Source of the DNA: Akkermansia sp.
GTDB lineage: Bacteria > Verrucomicrobiota > Verrucomicrobiia > Verrucomicrobiales > Akkermansiaceae
Assembly: GCA_017477935.1 (NCBI GenBank)
Contig: JAFVIC010000020.1
Location: 1-32,363, forward strand
Reading direction: 5' to 3'
Length of the DNA stretch: 32,363 nt
Below, piece after piece: positions 1-7,450 of this stretch (the first letter of the stretch is position 1; every line of letters begins with the position of its first letter). The position numbers were made by a program, and so were the translations under genes. Under the pieces are notes generated by a model. That model was not told where the DNA came from. It did not search any database and worked only from the letters and a program-made list of their open reading frames with translations.

Positions 1-69
1 CCCGACATGCAGACCGCGCTGCAGCCCCTCATAGAGAGCCTGCCCGAGTTACGTCTGTTTCTGCCCTGA
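1..69 (+). CDS. C-terminal end of an unidentified protein (partial)
   Basis: Frame 1 is open from the window edge to a TGA at 67-69 and encodes 22 residues ending in ELRLFLP. The codons look ordinary for this genome, and the next gene, on the other strand, ends two bases later, so this is probably the tail of a real gene that starts outside the window. Nothing in so short a piece identifies the family. Confidence 0.5.
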   Translation, partial: PDMQTALQPLIESLPELRLFLP

Positions 70-71
70 GT

Positions 72-869
72 TCATTTTGCCGCTGCAGGGTAGCGGCGCT
101 CGAACTCACGCAGAATGGAGAGGTGGAATTTGTCCATATACCCCATGATTTTCTGCCGTATGTCGGTGGGTACGCCATAATAGGCAGCTGCCACGCTGCC
201 GGTGATGGCCGCGAGGGTGTCGCTGTCGCCGCCCAGGGAGATGGCGTTGCGTATGGCATCTTCGAACCCATCGCTTTCAAAGAAGGCCTGTAGTGCCTGC
301 GGTACGGTTTCCTGGCATGTTTCGTTGAACAGATAATCCTCCCAGATATCATCCAACGTGAAGTTCATGTCGTAATAATGGCGGCGGGTATAGCGGCGAA
401 TATCCTCGATTGAGCTGCCGGTGCGGGCCAGATAAATGGCCATGGCAGTGGCCTCGGCCCCCTTAAGCCCCTCAGGGTGATTGTGGGTAACAGCGGTGAC
501 GGCGTGGCTGAGTTCCTTCACCTGTTGCTCGCTGTTAGCGACGTAAGCCACGGCGCTCACTCGCATGGCGGCCCCGTTACCGAAGCTGTTGTAGGGCTGT
601 GGATTCTGCTCGTAGAGCCAGCCGGCGAATCGCCCTCCGTAGCAGCCATCGGGGTAGGCGCGCCCTATCTCTTGCATCCACTGTACGGCTTGTTCGCTCA
701 AATCGCTGAAGTCAGGGCGACAACGTAACAGCGCAGCGCCAATGGCCAGCGTCATGAAAGAATCGTCTGTCAGGCAGCACTGCGGGTGCAGAAAGGTGAA
801 GTTTTTGCTCTTGTTGTTGTCCCACTCAAAGCGGGAACCTACCGTATCTCCGATAATGGCTCCTATCAT
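72..869 (-). CDS. ADP-ribosylglycohydrolase family protein
   Basis: A 265-residue protein of the ADP-ribosylglycohydrolase (DraG/ARH) family, which removes ADP-ribose from proteins or small molecules using a Mg pair. Visible motifs are the N-terminal GAIIGDTVGSRFE, the metal-binding TDDSF (T34 D35 D36) and the C-terminal GGDSDT (213-218), which complete the usual metal site. An in-frame reading extends to 1178 but would run antisense through the tpiA start. The family core begins at this Met, and a promoter ends 9 nt before it, so 869 is preferred. No Shine-Dalgarno is seen. It is transcribed divergently from tpiA. The target (protein, nucleic acid or metabolite) cannot be told from sequence. 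Confidence 0.88.
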   Translation of the reverse strand: MIGAIIGDTVGSRFEWDNNKSKNFTFLHPQCCLTDDSFMTLAIGAALLRCRPDFSDLSEQAVQWMQEIGRAYPDGCYGGRFAGWLYEQNPQPYNSFGNGAAMRVSAVAYVANSEQQVKELSHAVTAVTHNHPEGLKGAEATAMAIYLARTGSSIEDIRRYTRRHYYDMNFTLDDIWEDYLFNETCQETVPQALQAFFESDGFEDAIRNAISLGGDSDTLAAITGSVAAAYYGVPTDIRQKIMGYMDKFHLSILREFERRYPAAAK

Positions 870-878
870 TTGTCTTTC

Positions 879-906
879 ATTCTGGCACATTTCCTGCTCA
901 TTGCAA
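879..906 (-). promoter_or_regulatory. Promoter of the ADP-ribosylglycohydrolase gene, predicted leaderless
   Basis: Reading the minus strand: TTGCAA (901-906), a 16-nt spacer, then CAGAAT (879-884). Only 9 nt separate the -10 box from the ATG at 869, so transcription would start at or within a few bases of the start codon. Confidence 0.45.
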
Positions 907-936
907 GCATAAAATATGCTCAATAGCTGATTTTTC

Positions 937-965
937 TTGACTTTCATCCCCTCACGGGGTACCCT
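937..965 (+). promoter_or_regulatory. Candidate promoter of tpiA
   Basis: TTGACT (937-942), a 17-nt spacer and a weak -10, TACCCT (960-965). This predicts a leader of about 25 nt before the tpiA ATG at 997. There is no Shine-Dalgarno; the bases just before the ATG are A/T-rich. Confidence 0.4.
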
Positions 966-996
966 TGTGCTGTCAGAACCGACACATTTTATTATT

Positions 997-1758
997 ATGT
1001 CTCGCAAACCCATTATTGCCGCTAACTGGAAAATGAACATGGGCCCGAAGGAAGCTAAGGCTTTCCTCGCCGCGTTCAAGGAAGAGAAAACCTGCGATAT
1101 CGCTGTTGACAAGGTAATCGTGCCTCCTTTCGTAACGATTCCCGCCGTGATGGAGACCCTCGGTGAGTGCAAGTGCATCGGCGTGGGCGCTCAGGACGTG
1201 AGCGATCGCGACAACGGTGCTTTCACCGGTGAGATTTCCACCGCCATGCTCAACGAGCTGGGCTGCACCTACGTGGTGCTGGGCCACAGCGAGCGCCGCC
1301 AGTACCATGGCGAGACCAACGCTTACATCAACAAGAAGATTAAGAAGGCTCTTGCCGCCGGCATCTGCCCCATCTACTGCATTGGCGAGACTCTTGAGCA
1401 GCGCCAGGGTGGCGAGCTTGAGACTGTGCTGAAGTCTCAGGTTGTTGAAGGTCTGGAGGGTCTGACCCCCGCCGAGGTTGCCGGTCTGGTTATCGCTTAC
1501 GAGCCCGTGTGGGCCATCGGTACCGGCGTGACCGCCAGCGCTGAGGATGCCCAGGCTGCTCACGCTTTCATTCGTGGCGTGATTGCCGACACATTCGGTG
1601 CTGAGGCTGCTGAGGCCGTGCGCCTGCAGTACGGTGGTTCCGTGAAGCCCGGCAATGCTGCCGAGCTCATGAGCCAGCCTGACATCGACGGCGCTCTCGT
1701 GGGCGGTGCAGCTCTGCTGCCCGACTCCTTCGCCGCCATCATCAAGGCCTCCGTCTAA
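997..1758 (+). CDS. tpiA: Triosephosphate isomerase
   Basis: Interconverts dihydroxyacetone phosphate and glyceraldehyde 3-phosphate in glycolysis; cytoplasmic, normally a dimer. The 253-residue length is typical. Catalytic residues are all present: N10/K12 in NWKMN, H97 in VLGHSERR, E169 in AYEPVWAIGTG, which also carries the flexible loop 6 (about 171-177), plus the C-terminal phosphate-binding GGSVKP and GGAAL. The ATG at 997 is chosen because the family begins there; the longer frame from 937 is only upstream sequence. Codon use is strongly biased, as in the other glycolytic and fermentative genes here, which suggests high expression. Confidence 0.98.
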   Translation: MSRKPIIAANWKMNMGPKEAKAFLAAFKEEKTCDIAVDKVIVPPFVTIPAVMETLGECKCIGVGAQDVSDRDNGAFTGEISTAMLNELGCTYVVLGHSERRQYHGETNAYINKKIKKALAAGICPIYCIGETLEQRQGGELETVLKSQVVEGLEGLTPAEVAGLVIAYEPVWAIGTGVTASAEDAQAAHAFIRGVIADTFGAEAAEAVRLQYGGSVKPGNAAELMSQPDIDGALVGGAALLPDSFAAIIKASV

Positions 1759-1765
1759 GTCCTGA

Positions 1766-1990
1766 GCTTGTCGTTTTATTTCACCCGCTGCAGCTACGGT
1801 TGTAGCGGGTGGCGCTTTCTGCTATGTGTACACGCACCGGCAACAGGCTCCTGTCGCAGCCAAGCCAAAGGTTATCATCAGCGGTAACCCCGAATGGGCA
1901 AATGGCAATGCGGAATCCGGTTCCGAGGCGGCTGAGAATGGCTCCCGCCCGAAAAAGACCGCTCTCGGTACTGTGGGGCGCGCAGAATAA
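1766..1990 (+). pseudogene. Open frame without a start codon; possible decayed small membrane protein gene
   Basis: Seventy-five codons are open, ending at TAA 1988-1990, with no ATG, GTG or TTG that would include the hydrophobic part. The conceptual product has one membrane-like stretch (about AAATVVAGGAFCYVY), then THRQQAPV and a polar, Gly/Glu/Asn-rich tail. It follows tpiA, and a strong terminator follows it, which suits an old gene of the tpiA transcript. The first part overlaps the tpiA stem-loop. I do not recognise the protein; it could be chance. Confidence 0.25.
1783..1810 (+). terminator. Stem-loop after tpiA with a C(TACG)G tetraloop
   Basis: A 12-bp stem (two G-T wobbles) closes on a TACG loop, an especially stable tetraloop type, 24 nt after the tpiA stop. 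The T tract after it is weak, so it may be a poor terminator or an mRNA 3'-end stabiliser. Confidence 0.5.
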
Positions 1991-2013
1991 GACTTGCCCT
2001 CAAAATTTACACG

Positions 2014-2049
2014 AAAAAAATCACCCGATAGGACATCGGGTGATTTTTT
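2014..2049 (+). terminator. Strong Rho-independent terminator
   Basis: Perfect 9-bp stem TCACCCGAT (2021-2029) / ATCGGGTGA (2035-2043) with loop AGGAC, an A7 run before and a T6 run after it. The flanking A and T runs extend the stem and would let it work in both directions. It closes the tpiA transcript. Confidence 0.85.
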
Positions 2050-2166
2050 GAGAAAATTATGATTTTGCGCAGGCAAAAGCTGAGAATCGATAGTTTTACA
2101 ATGGGGGAGAGTTGGTTAATAGGCAGCCCCGCAGTTGTATAGTGTTCTATTGTATTGGGGTAGGGT

Positions 2167-2204
2167 AAACAAACACGCAGGCCTTGACAGACGGGGCCTG
2201 CGTG
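2167..2204 (-). terminator. Terminator of the menD-menB operon
   Basis: A 10-bp perfect stem CACGCAGGCC (2174-2183) / GGCCTGCGTG (2195-2204). On the minus strand it is followed by TTTGTTT. It lies about 30 nt after the menB stop. The remaining gene-free DNA between 1991 and 2234 shows nothing else. Confidence 0.75.
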
Positions 2205-2234
2205 ATAAAGCGGACGGTGAATGCCGGTTTTTGG

Positions 2235-3053
2235 TTACGGCATTTTGGGGTATTTGCTGAAATCGGGCTTGCGTTTTTCGAGGAATGCGCGAGAGCCTTC
2301 ATGCGCTTCGTCGCACATGTAGAAGAGCATGGTGGCATCTCCCGCCAGCTCTTGTATGCCGGCCTGACCGTCCAGCTCGGCATTCAGGCCTGCTTTAATC
2401 ATGCGTAGGGCGATGGGGGAGTGCTGCATCATTTCTTCGGCCCACTGCACGTATTCATCTTCGAGTTGAGCGAGGGGGACGACTTTGTTGACCAGACCCA
2501 TATCGAGGGCTTCCTGAGCGTTGTATTTGCGGCAGAGAAACCAGATTTCGCGTGTTTTCTTCTGGCCAATGCAGCGGGCCATGTAAGAGGACCCGAAACC
2601 GGCATCGAAGCTGCCGACGCGCGGACCGGTCTGGCCGAAGATGGCGTTTTCGGAGGCGATGGAGAGGTCGCAGACGACGTGGAGCACGTGGCCGCCGCCG
2701 ATGGCAAAGCCGTTTACAGCGGCGATGACGGGCTTGGGCAGGGAGCGAATCTGTTTCTGCACATCGAGCACGGAGAGCCGGGGAATTCCTCCGCGATCCA
2801 CATAACCGCCGTAACCTTTCACATTCATGTCGCCGCCGGCGCAGAAGGCGACATCCCCGGCGCCGGTGAGCACGACAACGGCTACATCCTGCATTTCACG
2901 GCAGAGGTGCAGAGCATCGCTCATTTCAGCGGTAGTGAGGGGGGTGAAGGCGTTGCGGTAGCGCTCGCGGTTAATGGTGATACGGGCAATGCCGCCGTAC
3001 TGCTCGAAGAGGATTTCCTCGTACTGCTTGATGGTTTTCCACTCGCGTTTCAT
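2235..3053 (-). CDS. menB: 1,4-dihydroxy-2-naphthoyl-CoA synthase
   Basis: Crotonase-fold enzyme that closes the naphthoquinone ring of menaquinone from o-succinylbenzoyl-CoA; cytoplasmic. The 272 residues match the family length. Visible are the N-terminal arginine-rich RERYRNAF, the oxyanion-hole region CAGGDMN (71-77) and NGFAIGGGH (114-122), and [19 protein letters not shown] (139-157), which is diagnostic for MenB over other enoyl-CoA hydratases. The C-terminus [16 protein letters not shown] is also typical. It starts 11 nt after menD on the same strand with no clear Shine-Dalgarno, so it is probably translated from the menD-menB mRNA. menC, menE and menA are not in the window. Confidence 0.97.
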   Translation of the reverse strand: MKREWKTIKQYEEILFEQYGGIARITINRERYRNAFTPLTTAEMSDALHLCREMQDVAVVVLTGAGDVAFCAGGDMNVKGYGGYVDRGGIPRLSVLDVQKQIRSLPKPVIAAVNGFAIGGGHVLHVVCDLSIASENAIFGQTGPRVGSFDAGFGSSYMARCIGQKKTREIWFLCRKYNAQEALDMGLVNKVVPLAQLEDEYVQWAEEMMQHSPIALRMIKAGLNAELDGQAGIQELAGDATMLFYMCDEAHEGSRAFLEKRKPDFSKYPKMP

Positions 3054-3064
3054 GGTGCTGTGTA

Positions 3065-4669
3065 TCAGTATTGTGCGTTGAATTGTTTAAAAAGTGCGGC
3101 ATCTGCCGTGCTGTCGGTGAAGGCCTCCACAAAGATGGGGCTGTGAGCGGGGGTGGTGAGGGCTGCCAGCGCGGCGGGCCAGTCGTGCTCGCTACGCACG
3201 CTCAGGCACTCGAACCCACAGCTCTGAGCCCAGGCGGTGGCGGTGGCGTGGTGCGCTCCGTTCACCAGCGGGTTGTCGGGGGTAGGGATGAGGTCGAATA
3301 TGCCGCCGCCGCCGTTGTTGAGCATCAGCAGGCGCACGTTGCGCGGAATCCCTTGCAGCCACAGGGCGTTCATGTCGTAGAAGAAGGAGAGGTCACCGCA
3401 GATGATGAAGTGCAGGCGGTTATCACCCATGGCGTACCCCAGAGCTGTGGAGAGGGAACCCTCAATGCCGTTCACCCCACGGTTGCACTCCACCTGCGTG
3501 CCCGCAGGCAGGGGGTAGAGCTGGGCAAAGCGTACGGCGGAACTGTTGGCCAGGTGCAGCACGCTGTCGGCAGGCATGGCTCCCAGCAGATCGCCCACCA
3601 TCTGCATGGCACTGTAGGGGAATTGTGGTACCGGCACGGGCTGCAGCCAGCGTTCGGCGTAGGTTTCATCCCCCTCTTCGGCGAACGCAGCCAGTAGCTC
3701 CCACAGCTCATCGGGGCTGCCCTCTATCACGCGGGTCAGGCAGCAGAAGGTGTCGACCACGTTGCCGTCGGGGCAGATGTGCCAGTGCTCGCGCGGCGGG
3801 TTGTTGCGCAGCAAGGCTTTAAGGCGTTTGGAGATGATACAGCCGCCGTAGGTGATGAGTAGGTCGGGGCTCATGGTGGCAGCCGGTTGCGGGCCGAGCA
3901 CGCTGTCGGGCTGGGTGATGGCGATATCGGTGTTGCACAGGTGCTCGCCGATGATGGCGAATGCCTTTTCTGCGGCCAGAGTCGGGGGGAGCTGTGCTGA
4001 TTGCGGCAACTGCCCGAGCAGGATAAGGCGGCGGGGGCAGGCAGCCACGGTGTCGAGTAGTTGAGTTTCCTCGTCGGCGTCCATTTTGGCCAGCTCGGTG
4101 CGGCGGATGACACGCGGGGTGGGCAGGGGGGCTGAGGTGGTACCGAAAAGCGGCTCGCTGAGCGGCAGGTTGATGTGCACGGGGCCGCCCGCGCGGTGGC
4201 GCAGCTCCAGCAAGGCTTCGTTGAGCAGTCGGTTGCGGTGCCATTGTTCGGCCTCACCCTCGGGAATCTGCACGCTCATACGGCACAGCGGGCCGAATAC
4301 GCCGGGTTGCGGCAGGGTCTGGCCGTCCTGTTGGCCTACCCAGCTCGCCGGGCGGTCGGCTGAGATGATAAGCAGCGGCAGGCGGCGGTAGTGTGCCTCT
4401 GCCGCAGCCGGGTGCAAGTTCAGCAGGGCTGAGCCTGAAGTGACACACACGGCCACCGGTGCATGAGCCTGTGCTGCCCAGCCGCAGGCCACAAAACCTG
4501 CGCTGCGCTCGTCCGTCGCGCCGCGCAGGTTGAAGTCCGGAAGATTTGCCAGAGTGGCGACGATGGGGGAGTTGCGGCTGCCGGGGCAGGCCACGCAACG
4601 TGTGACCCCGTGGGCGCGCATAAGCGCGACAAGCTCGCGGATGGAGGCTGTGCTGCTGATTTCTGCCAT
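3065..4669 (-). CDS. menD: 2-succinyl-5-enolpyruvyl-6-hydroxy-3-cyclohexene-1-carboxylate synthase
   Basis: ThDP- and Mg-dependent enzyme that adds the succinyl-semialdehyde unit of 2-oxoglutarate to isochorismate, an early menaquinone step. The 534-residue protein has the CPGSRNSP start motif (28-35), the activating glutamate in TDERSAGF (E54), and the ThDP motif from [14 protein letters not shown] to LMLNN. The window therefore encodes the classical menaquinone route rather than the futalosine route. The ATG at 4669 is supported by a promoter 8 nt upstream. Those 8 nt contain GGAGGGG, which would look like a Shine-Dalgarno if transcription began further up. Confidence 0.97.
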   Translation of the reverse strand: MAEISSTASIRELVALMRAHGVTRCVACPGSRNSPIVATLANLPDFNLRGATDERSAGFVACGWAAQAHAPVAVCVTSGSALLNLHPAAAEAHYRRLPLLIISADRPASWVGQQDGQTLPQPGVFGPLCRMSVQIPEGEAEQWHRNRLLNEALLELRHRAGGPVHINLPLSEPLFGTTSAPLPTPRVIRRTELAKMDADEETQLLDTVAACPRRLILLGQLPQSAQLPPTLAAEKAFAIIGEHLCNTDIAITQPDSVLGPQPAATMSPDLLITYGGCIISKRLKALLRNNPPREHWHICPDGNVVDTFCCLTRVIEGSPDELWELLAAFAEEGDETYAERWLQPVPVPQFPYSAMQMVGDLLGAMPADSVLHLANSSAVRFAQLYPLPAGTQVECNRGVNGIEGSLSTALGYAMGDNRLHFIICGDLSFFYDMNALWLQGIPRNVRLLMLNNGGGGIFDLIPTPDNPLVNGAHHATATAWAQSCGFECLSVRSEHDWPAALAALTTPAHSPIFVEAFTDSTADAALFKQFNAQY

Positions 4670-4677
4670 GCCCCTCC

Positions 4678-4706
4678 ATCATAGCATATCCGGGCGGAGG
4701 CTTCAA
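4678..4706 (-). promoter_or_regulatory. Promoter of menD-menB, predicted leaderless or nearly so
   Basis: On the minus strand TTGAAG (4701-4706), a 17-nt spacer, TATGAT (4678-4683), then 8 nt to the ATG. It is divergent from the promoter at 4735-4763; the two -35 boxes are 28 bp apart. Confidence 0.6.
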
Positions 4707-4734
4707 ACCCCGTGCGCGTCAGCGGGAAATGAGC

Positions 4735-4763
4735 TTGTCATCTGATGCGGCGTGTGCTATAAC
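4735..4763 (+). promoter_or_regulatory. Promoter of the FG-GAP-type gene, predicted leaderless
   Basis: TTGTCA (4735-4740), exactly 17 nt, TATAAC (4758-4763), then only 7 nt to the ATG at 4771. Transcription would start at the A of the start codon or within a base or two of it. Confidence 0.65.
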
Positions 4764-4770
4764 ACTCAGG

Positions 4771-5520
4771 ATGAAATTGAACTCTTTTTTCATGGCTTGT
4801 GTGCTGGGCAGTACTCTGTGGGCGGCTGAGAATCCGACAGTGGAGATGGAGTATTTCGGATTGTTGCCGGAGTTTACCCCCGGTGGCGGGGATAAGACTT
4901 CGTGGTATGTGCCGATGGCTGTTGATATGGGGGGCGCCCGGCCTGACCTGGTGCTGGCGGCGCATTCGCGGCTGTGGTTTTATATCAATGAGTCAAAGCG
5001 TGGGAAGGTGCTTTTTTCTGAGCCTATTGTGTTGAAATCGACCGGAGGTGAAGATGTGAGGGTACTGACGGCTGCTGTGGAGCAGGGGAATCAACTTATC
5101 ATAGCGGGGGATGATTTGACGTTGCGCCGTGCTGCTGTGGTGGGGGAAGATGTGCCCGTGCTGCAGCTTGGCGGGGCGGTGCTCAGCACGACCGGTGAGC
5201 CACTGAAGTTAATGGGGACTCGCATGGTGGTGACGGATGAGGATGGAGACGGAACCCCGGATTTGTGGACAGAGCGTTGCACCTGCATGGGCAGGGTGGT
5301 AGATGGTGAGCTGAGGTTTGAGGTGCCGACGCCACCTGCGGTGACTGAGGCGGAAAAGCGGGATACTCGCATGTGGTCAGGTGATTTTGCGCTGAAAGGG
5401 CTTGTCGGCATTGTCTACACCGCCATAGCTGATTTCGATGGCGATGGACTGCCGGATATGGTGTGCGGCGGTTTCAATGTAACGCACCCTTTCACGATGA
5501 GGGGTGTGATAAATAACTGA
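4771..5520 (+). CDS. Secreted FG-GAP/VCBS-type protein
   Basis: 249 residues with a Sec signal peptide (MKLNSFFMACVLGSTLWAA). Two calcium-binding loops are visible, TDEDGDGTPDLW (about 151-162) and ADFDGDGLPDMV (about 226-237). They match the DxDGDGxxD pattern of FG-GAP/VCBS repeats, which form beta-propeller blades. The protein ends soon after the second loop, so it is short for a full seven-bladed propeller; it may be a partial propeller or truncated. The start at 4771 is supported by the signal peptide and by a promoter 7 nt upstream; an in-frame ATG at 4729 would place the -35 box inside the gene. Function unknown; export to periplasm or surface is inferred. Confidence 0.8.
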   Translation: MKLNSFFMACVLGSTLWAAENPTVEMEYFGLLPEFTPGGGDKTSWYVPMAVDMGGARPDLVLAAHSRLWFYINESKRGKVLFSEPIVLKSTGGEDVRVLTAAVEQGNQLIIAGDDLTLRRAAVVGEDVPVLQLGGAVLSTTGEPLKLMGTRMVVTDEDGDGTPDLWTERCTCMGRVVDGELRFEVPTPPAVTEAEKRDTRMWSGDFALKGLVGIVYTAIADFDGDGLPDMVCGGFNVTHPFTMRGVINN

Positions 5521-5556
5521 TACTCAGGCTCCAACAGGGCGTGGCACAGAAATGGC

Positions 5557-5585
5557 TTGACTTCACACCGCCTAATCAGTAGAAT
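5557..5585 (+). promoter_or_regulatory. Promoter of the GH109-type gene
   Basis: TTGACT (5557-5562), 17 nt, TAGAAT (5580-5585). The predicted leader is about 70 nt, ending in an A-rich stretch with no Shine-Dalgarno before the ATG at 5662. Confidence 0.65.
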
Positions 5586-5661
5586 GACGCGAACCGAATG
5601 TGGAGCGCAGGCCGTTACCGGAATGGTTTGCTGTAACACATTCAAAACAAATAAAAACAAT

Positions 5662-7296
5662 ATGAAACTGAACAAGATAATGGCTATGGCCTGTGCGGTG
5701 CTTTTTGCCGCAGGTGGCCTGAATGCTCAGTCGCTGTCGCCCGATACCAAGACGCATTGGGACAAGGGTACACTTGTTGTTGAGACCCCCGCCCGCCCTG
5801 AGGGGCAGCAGCATGTCATTGGTCTCAAAACCCCCGCTCTGAAGACTGTTCGTGTGGCTTTCGTAGGTCTGGGTATGCGTGGTTCAAGCGCCGTTCCCCG
5901 TTTCACTCACATTCCCGGTGTGGAGGTTGTCGCTCTTTGCGATTATGTGAAAGAACGCGCTGAGAAGTGCCAGAAGAGCCTGCGCAAGGCAGGTCTGGCT
6001 CCCGCTGCCGTTTACTACGGCCCCAAGGGCTATGAGGAGCTCTGCAAGCGCCCCGATATCGACCTTGTTTACATCGCTACTGACTGGGATCACCACTTCC
6101 CTGTGGCCAAGTGCGCCATGGAGAATGGCAAGCACGCCGCTATCGAGGTGCCCAGCGCCATGAACCTGCAGCAGTGCTGGGAGCTTGTGAACCTGTCGGA
6201 GAAGAACCGCGTGCACTGCATGATTCTTGAGAACTGCTGCTACGACTGGTTCGAGCTCGACTCCCTCAACATGGCTCAGCAGGGTGTGCTCGGTGAGGTG
6301 CTCTATGCCAAGGGCGCTTACATCCACAACCTCGACGAATTCTGGGACGAGTACTGGGTGAACCCCGAGAACGACCCCGACAAGCTCGGCTGGCGTATGA
6401 AGTACAACATGGAGAACCGTGGTGATGTGTATGCTACCCACGGTCTGGGCCCTGTCGCTCAGGTGATGAACATTCACCGCGGTGACCGTTTCAAGACCCT
6501 CGTGGCTATGGACACCAAGTCTGTGCACGGTCGTGAATATGTGGAGAAGAAGACCGGCAAGCCCTGCCCGAACTTCCGCAACGGTGACCACACCACCACC
6601 CTCATGCGCACGGAGAACGGCAAGGTTGTGGAGATTCAGCACAATGTGATGAACCCCCAGCCCTACAACCGACTGTTCCAGCTCGTGGGTACCCGCGGTT
6701 TCGCCAACAAGTACCCCATCCAGGGCTTCGCTATCGATGCCGCTCAGCTCGCAGCCAAGGGCGCTGCTCCCAGCATCGATGACCTCAGCTCCCACAGCTT
6801 CATGCCCGAGGAAGAGATGAATGCTCTGCGCGAGCGCTATCGTCACCCCATCATCAAGAAGTTCGGCGAGATGGCCGAGAAGGTGGGTGGCCATGGCGGT
6901 ATGGACTTCTTCATGGATGTACGTATGGTCTACTGCCTGCAGCACGGTCTGCCCCTCGATATGGACGTATATGACCTGGCTGAGTGGTGCTGCTTGGCTG
7001 AGCTTGGTACGCTCTCCATGGACAACGGCAACTGCGCTGTGTCTTTCCCCGACTTCACTCGCGGTTACTGGAACCTGGTGGATGGTTACACCCACGCTTG
7101 GGCTACCCCCGAGCAGGAGTCCGCTGTGAATGAGGCTGCCGCCAGCTACACCGCCGGCCAGAAGGCCGCTGTGCAGGCCTTCGACCTGTGGAACCTCTAC
7201 GACGCCGCTCAGGCCGCCACCGGTGAGGCTAAGGAGGCTGCCGTGAAGGCCTACGAGGAGGCCGCCGCCAAGGCTCGCGCTATCTACAACAACTGA
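5662..7296 (+). CDS. Secreted GH109-type Gfo/Idh/MocA oxidoreductase-fold glycosidase (putative alpha-N-acetylgalactosaminidase)
   Basis: 544 residues with a Sec signal peptide (MKLNKIMAMACAVLFAAGGLNAQ). A Rossmann NAD site follows (VAFVGLGMRG, about 65-74), then a segment characteristic of glycosyl hydrolase family 109: ATDWDHHFPVAKCAMENGKH (139-158), IEVPSAM (161-167), LENCCYDWFEL (189-199), THGLGPVAQ, GGHGGMDF and LPLDMDVYDLAEWCC. Known GH109 enzymes use tightly bound NAD to cleave terminal alpha-GalNAc, for example from blood group A or mucin glycans. That activity is inferred by family here. After the conserved end (PDFTRGYW), about 60 residues rich in Ala, Glu and Lys (about 482-544) form a predicted helical tail not typical of the family as I know it. 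Strong codon bias suggests high expression. Confidence 0.9.
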   Translation: MKLNKIMAMACAVLFAAGGLNAQSLSPDTKTHWDKGTLVVETPARPEGQQHVIGLKTPALKTVRVAFVGLGMRGSSAVPRFTHIPGVEVVALCDYVKERAEKCQKSLRKAGLAPAAVYYGPKGYEELCKRPDIDLVYIATDWDHHFPVAKCAMENGKHAAIEVPSAMNLQQCWELVNLSEKNRVHCMILENCCYDWFELDSLNMAQQGVLGEVLYAKGAYIHNLDEFWDEYWVNPENDPDKLGWRMKYNMENRGDVYATHGLGPVAQVMNIHRGDRFKTLVAMDTKSVHGREYVEKKTGKPCPNFRNGDHTTTLMRTENGKVVEIQHNVMNPQPYNRLFQLVGTRGFANKYPIQGFAIDAAQLAAKGAAPSIDDLSSHSFMPEEEMNALRERYRHPIIKKFGEMAEKVGGHGGMDFFMDVRMVYCLQHGLPLDMDVYDLAEWCCLAELGTLSMDNGNCAVSFPDFTRGYWNLVDGYTHAWATPEQESAVNEAAASYTAGQKAAVQAFDLWNLYDAAQAATGEAKEAAVKAYEEAAAKARAIYNN

Positions 7297-7321
7297 TAGT
7301 CCGCTTATCTATCTCATATTC

Positions 7322-7362
7322 ACGCCCGTGAGTCATTCTTTGGCTCACGGGCGTCTGCTTTT
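7322..7362 (+). terminator. Rho-independent terminator after the GH109-type gene
   Basis: Perfect 11-bp stem ACGCCCGTGAG (7322-7332) / CTCACGGGCGT (7344-7354), an 11-nt loop, followed by CTGCTTTTCC. It lies 25 nt after the stop codon. Confidence 0.8.
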
Positions 7363-7402
7363 CCTGATGGATTAAACTATACTGATTTGGTGGACTTTTT
7401 GC

Positions 7403-7430
7403 TTGAGTCGCAAGAACGGTTTGATATAAT
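7403..7430 (+). promoter_or_regulatory. Promoter of the double-esterase gene
   Basis: TTGAGT (7403-7408), 16 nt, perfect TATAAT (7425-7430). Unlike most genes here it is followed by a good Shine-Dalgarno, AGGAG at 7440-7444, six bases before the ATG at 7451. Confidence 0.7.
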
Positions 7431-7450
7431 GATGGTAACAGGAGATTGTT

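Noticed and set aside
870..1178. 103-residue N-terminal extension of the ADP-ribosylglycohydrolase
   Set aside because: It would run antisense through the tpiA start and both promoters; the family starts at the Met at 869.
5884..7095. 403-codon antisense frame opposite the GH109-type gene
   Set aside because: Shadow of strong codon bias, with repetitive His/Val/Leu composition.
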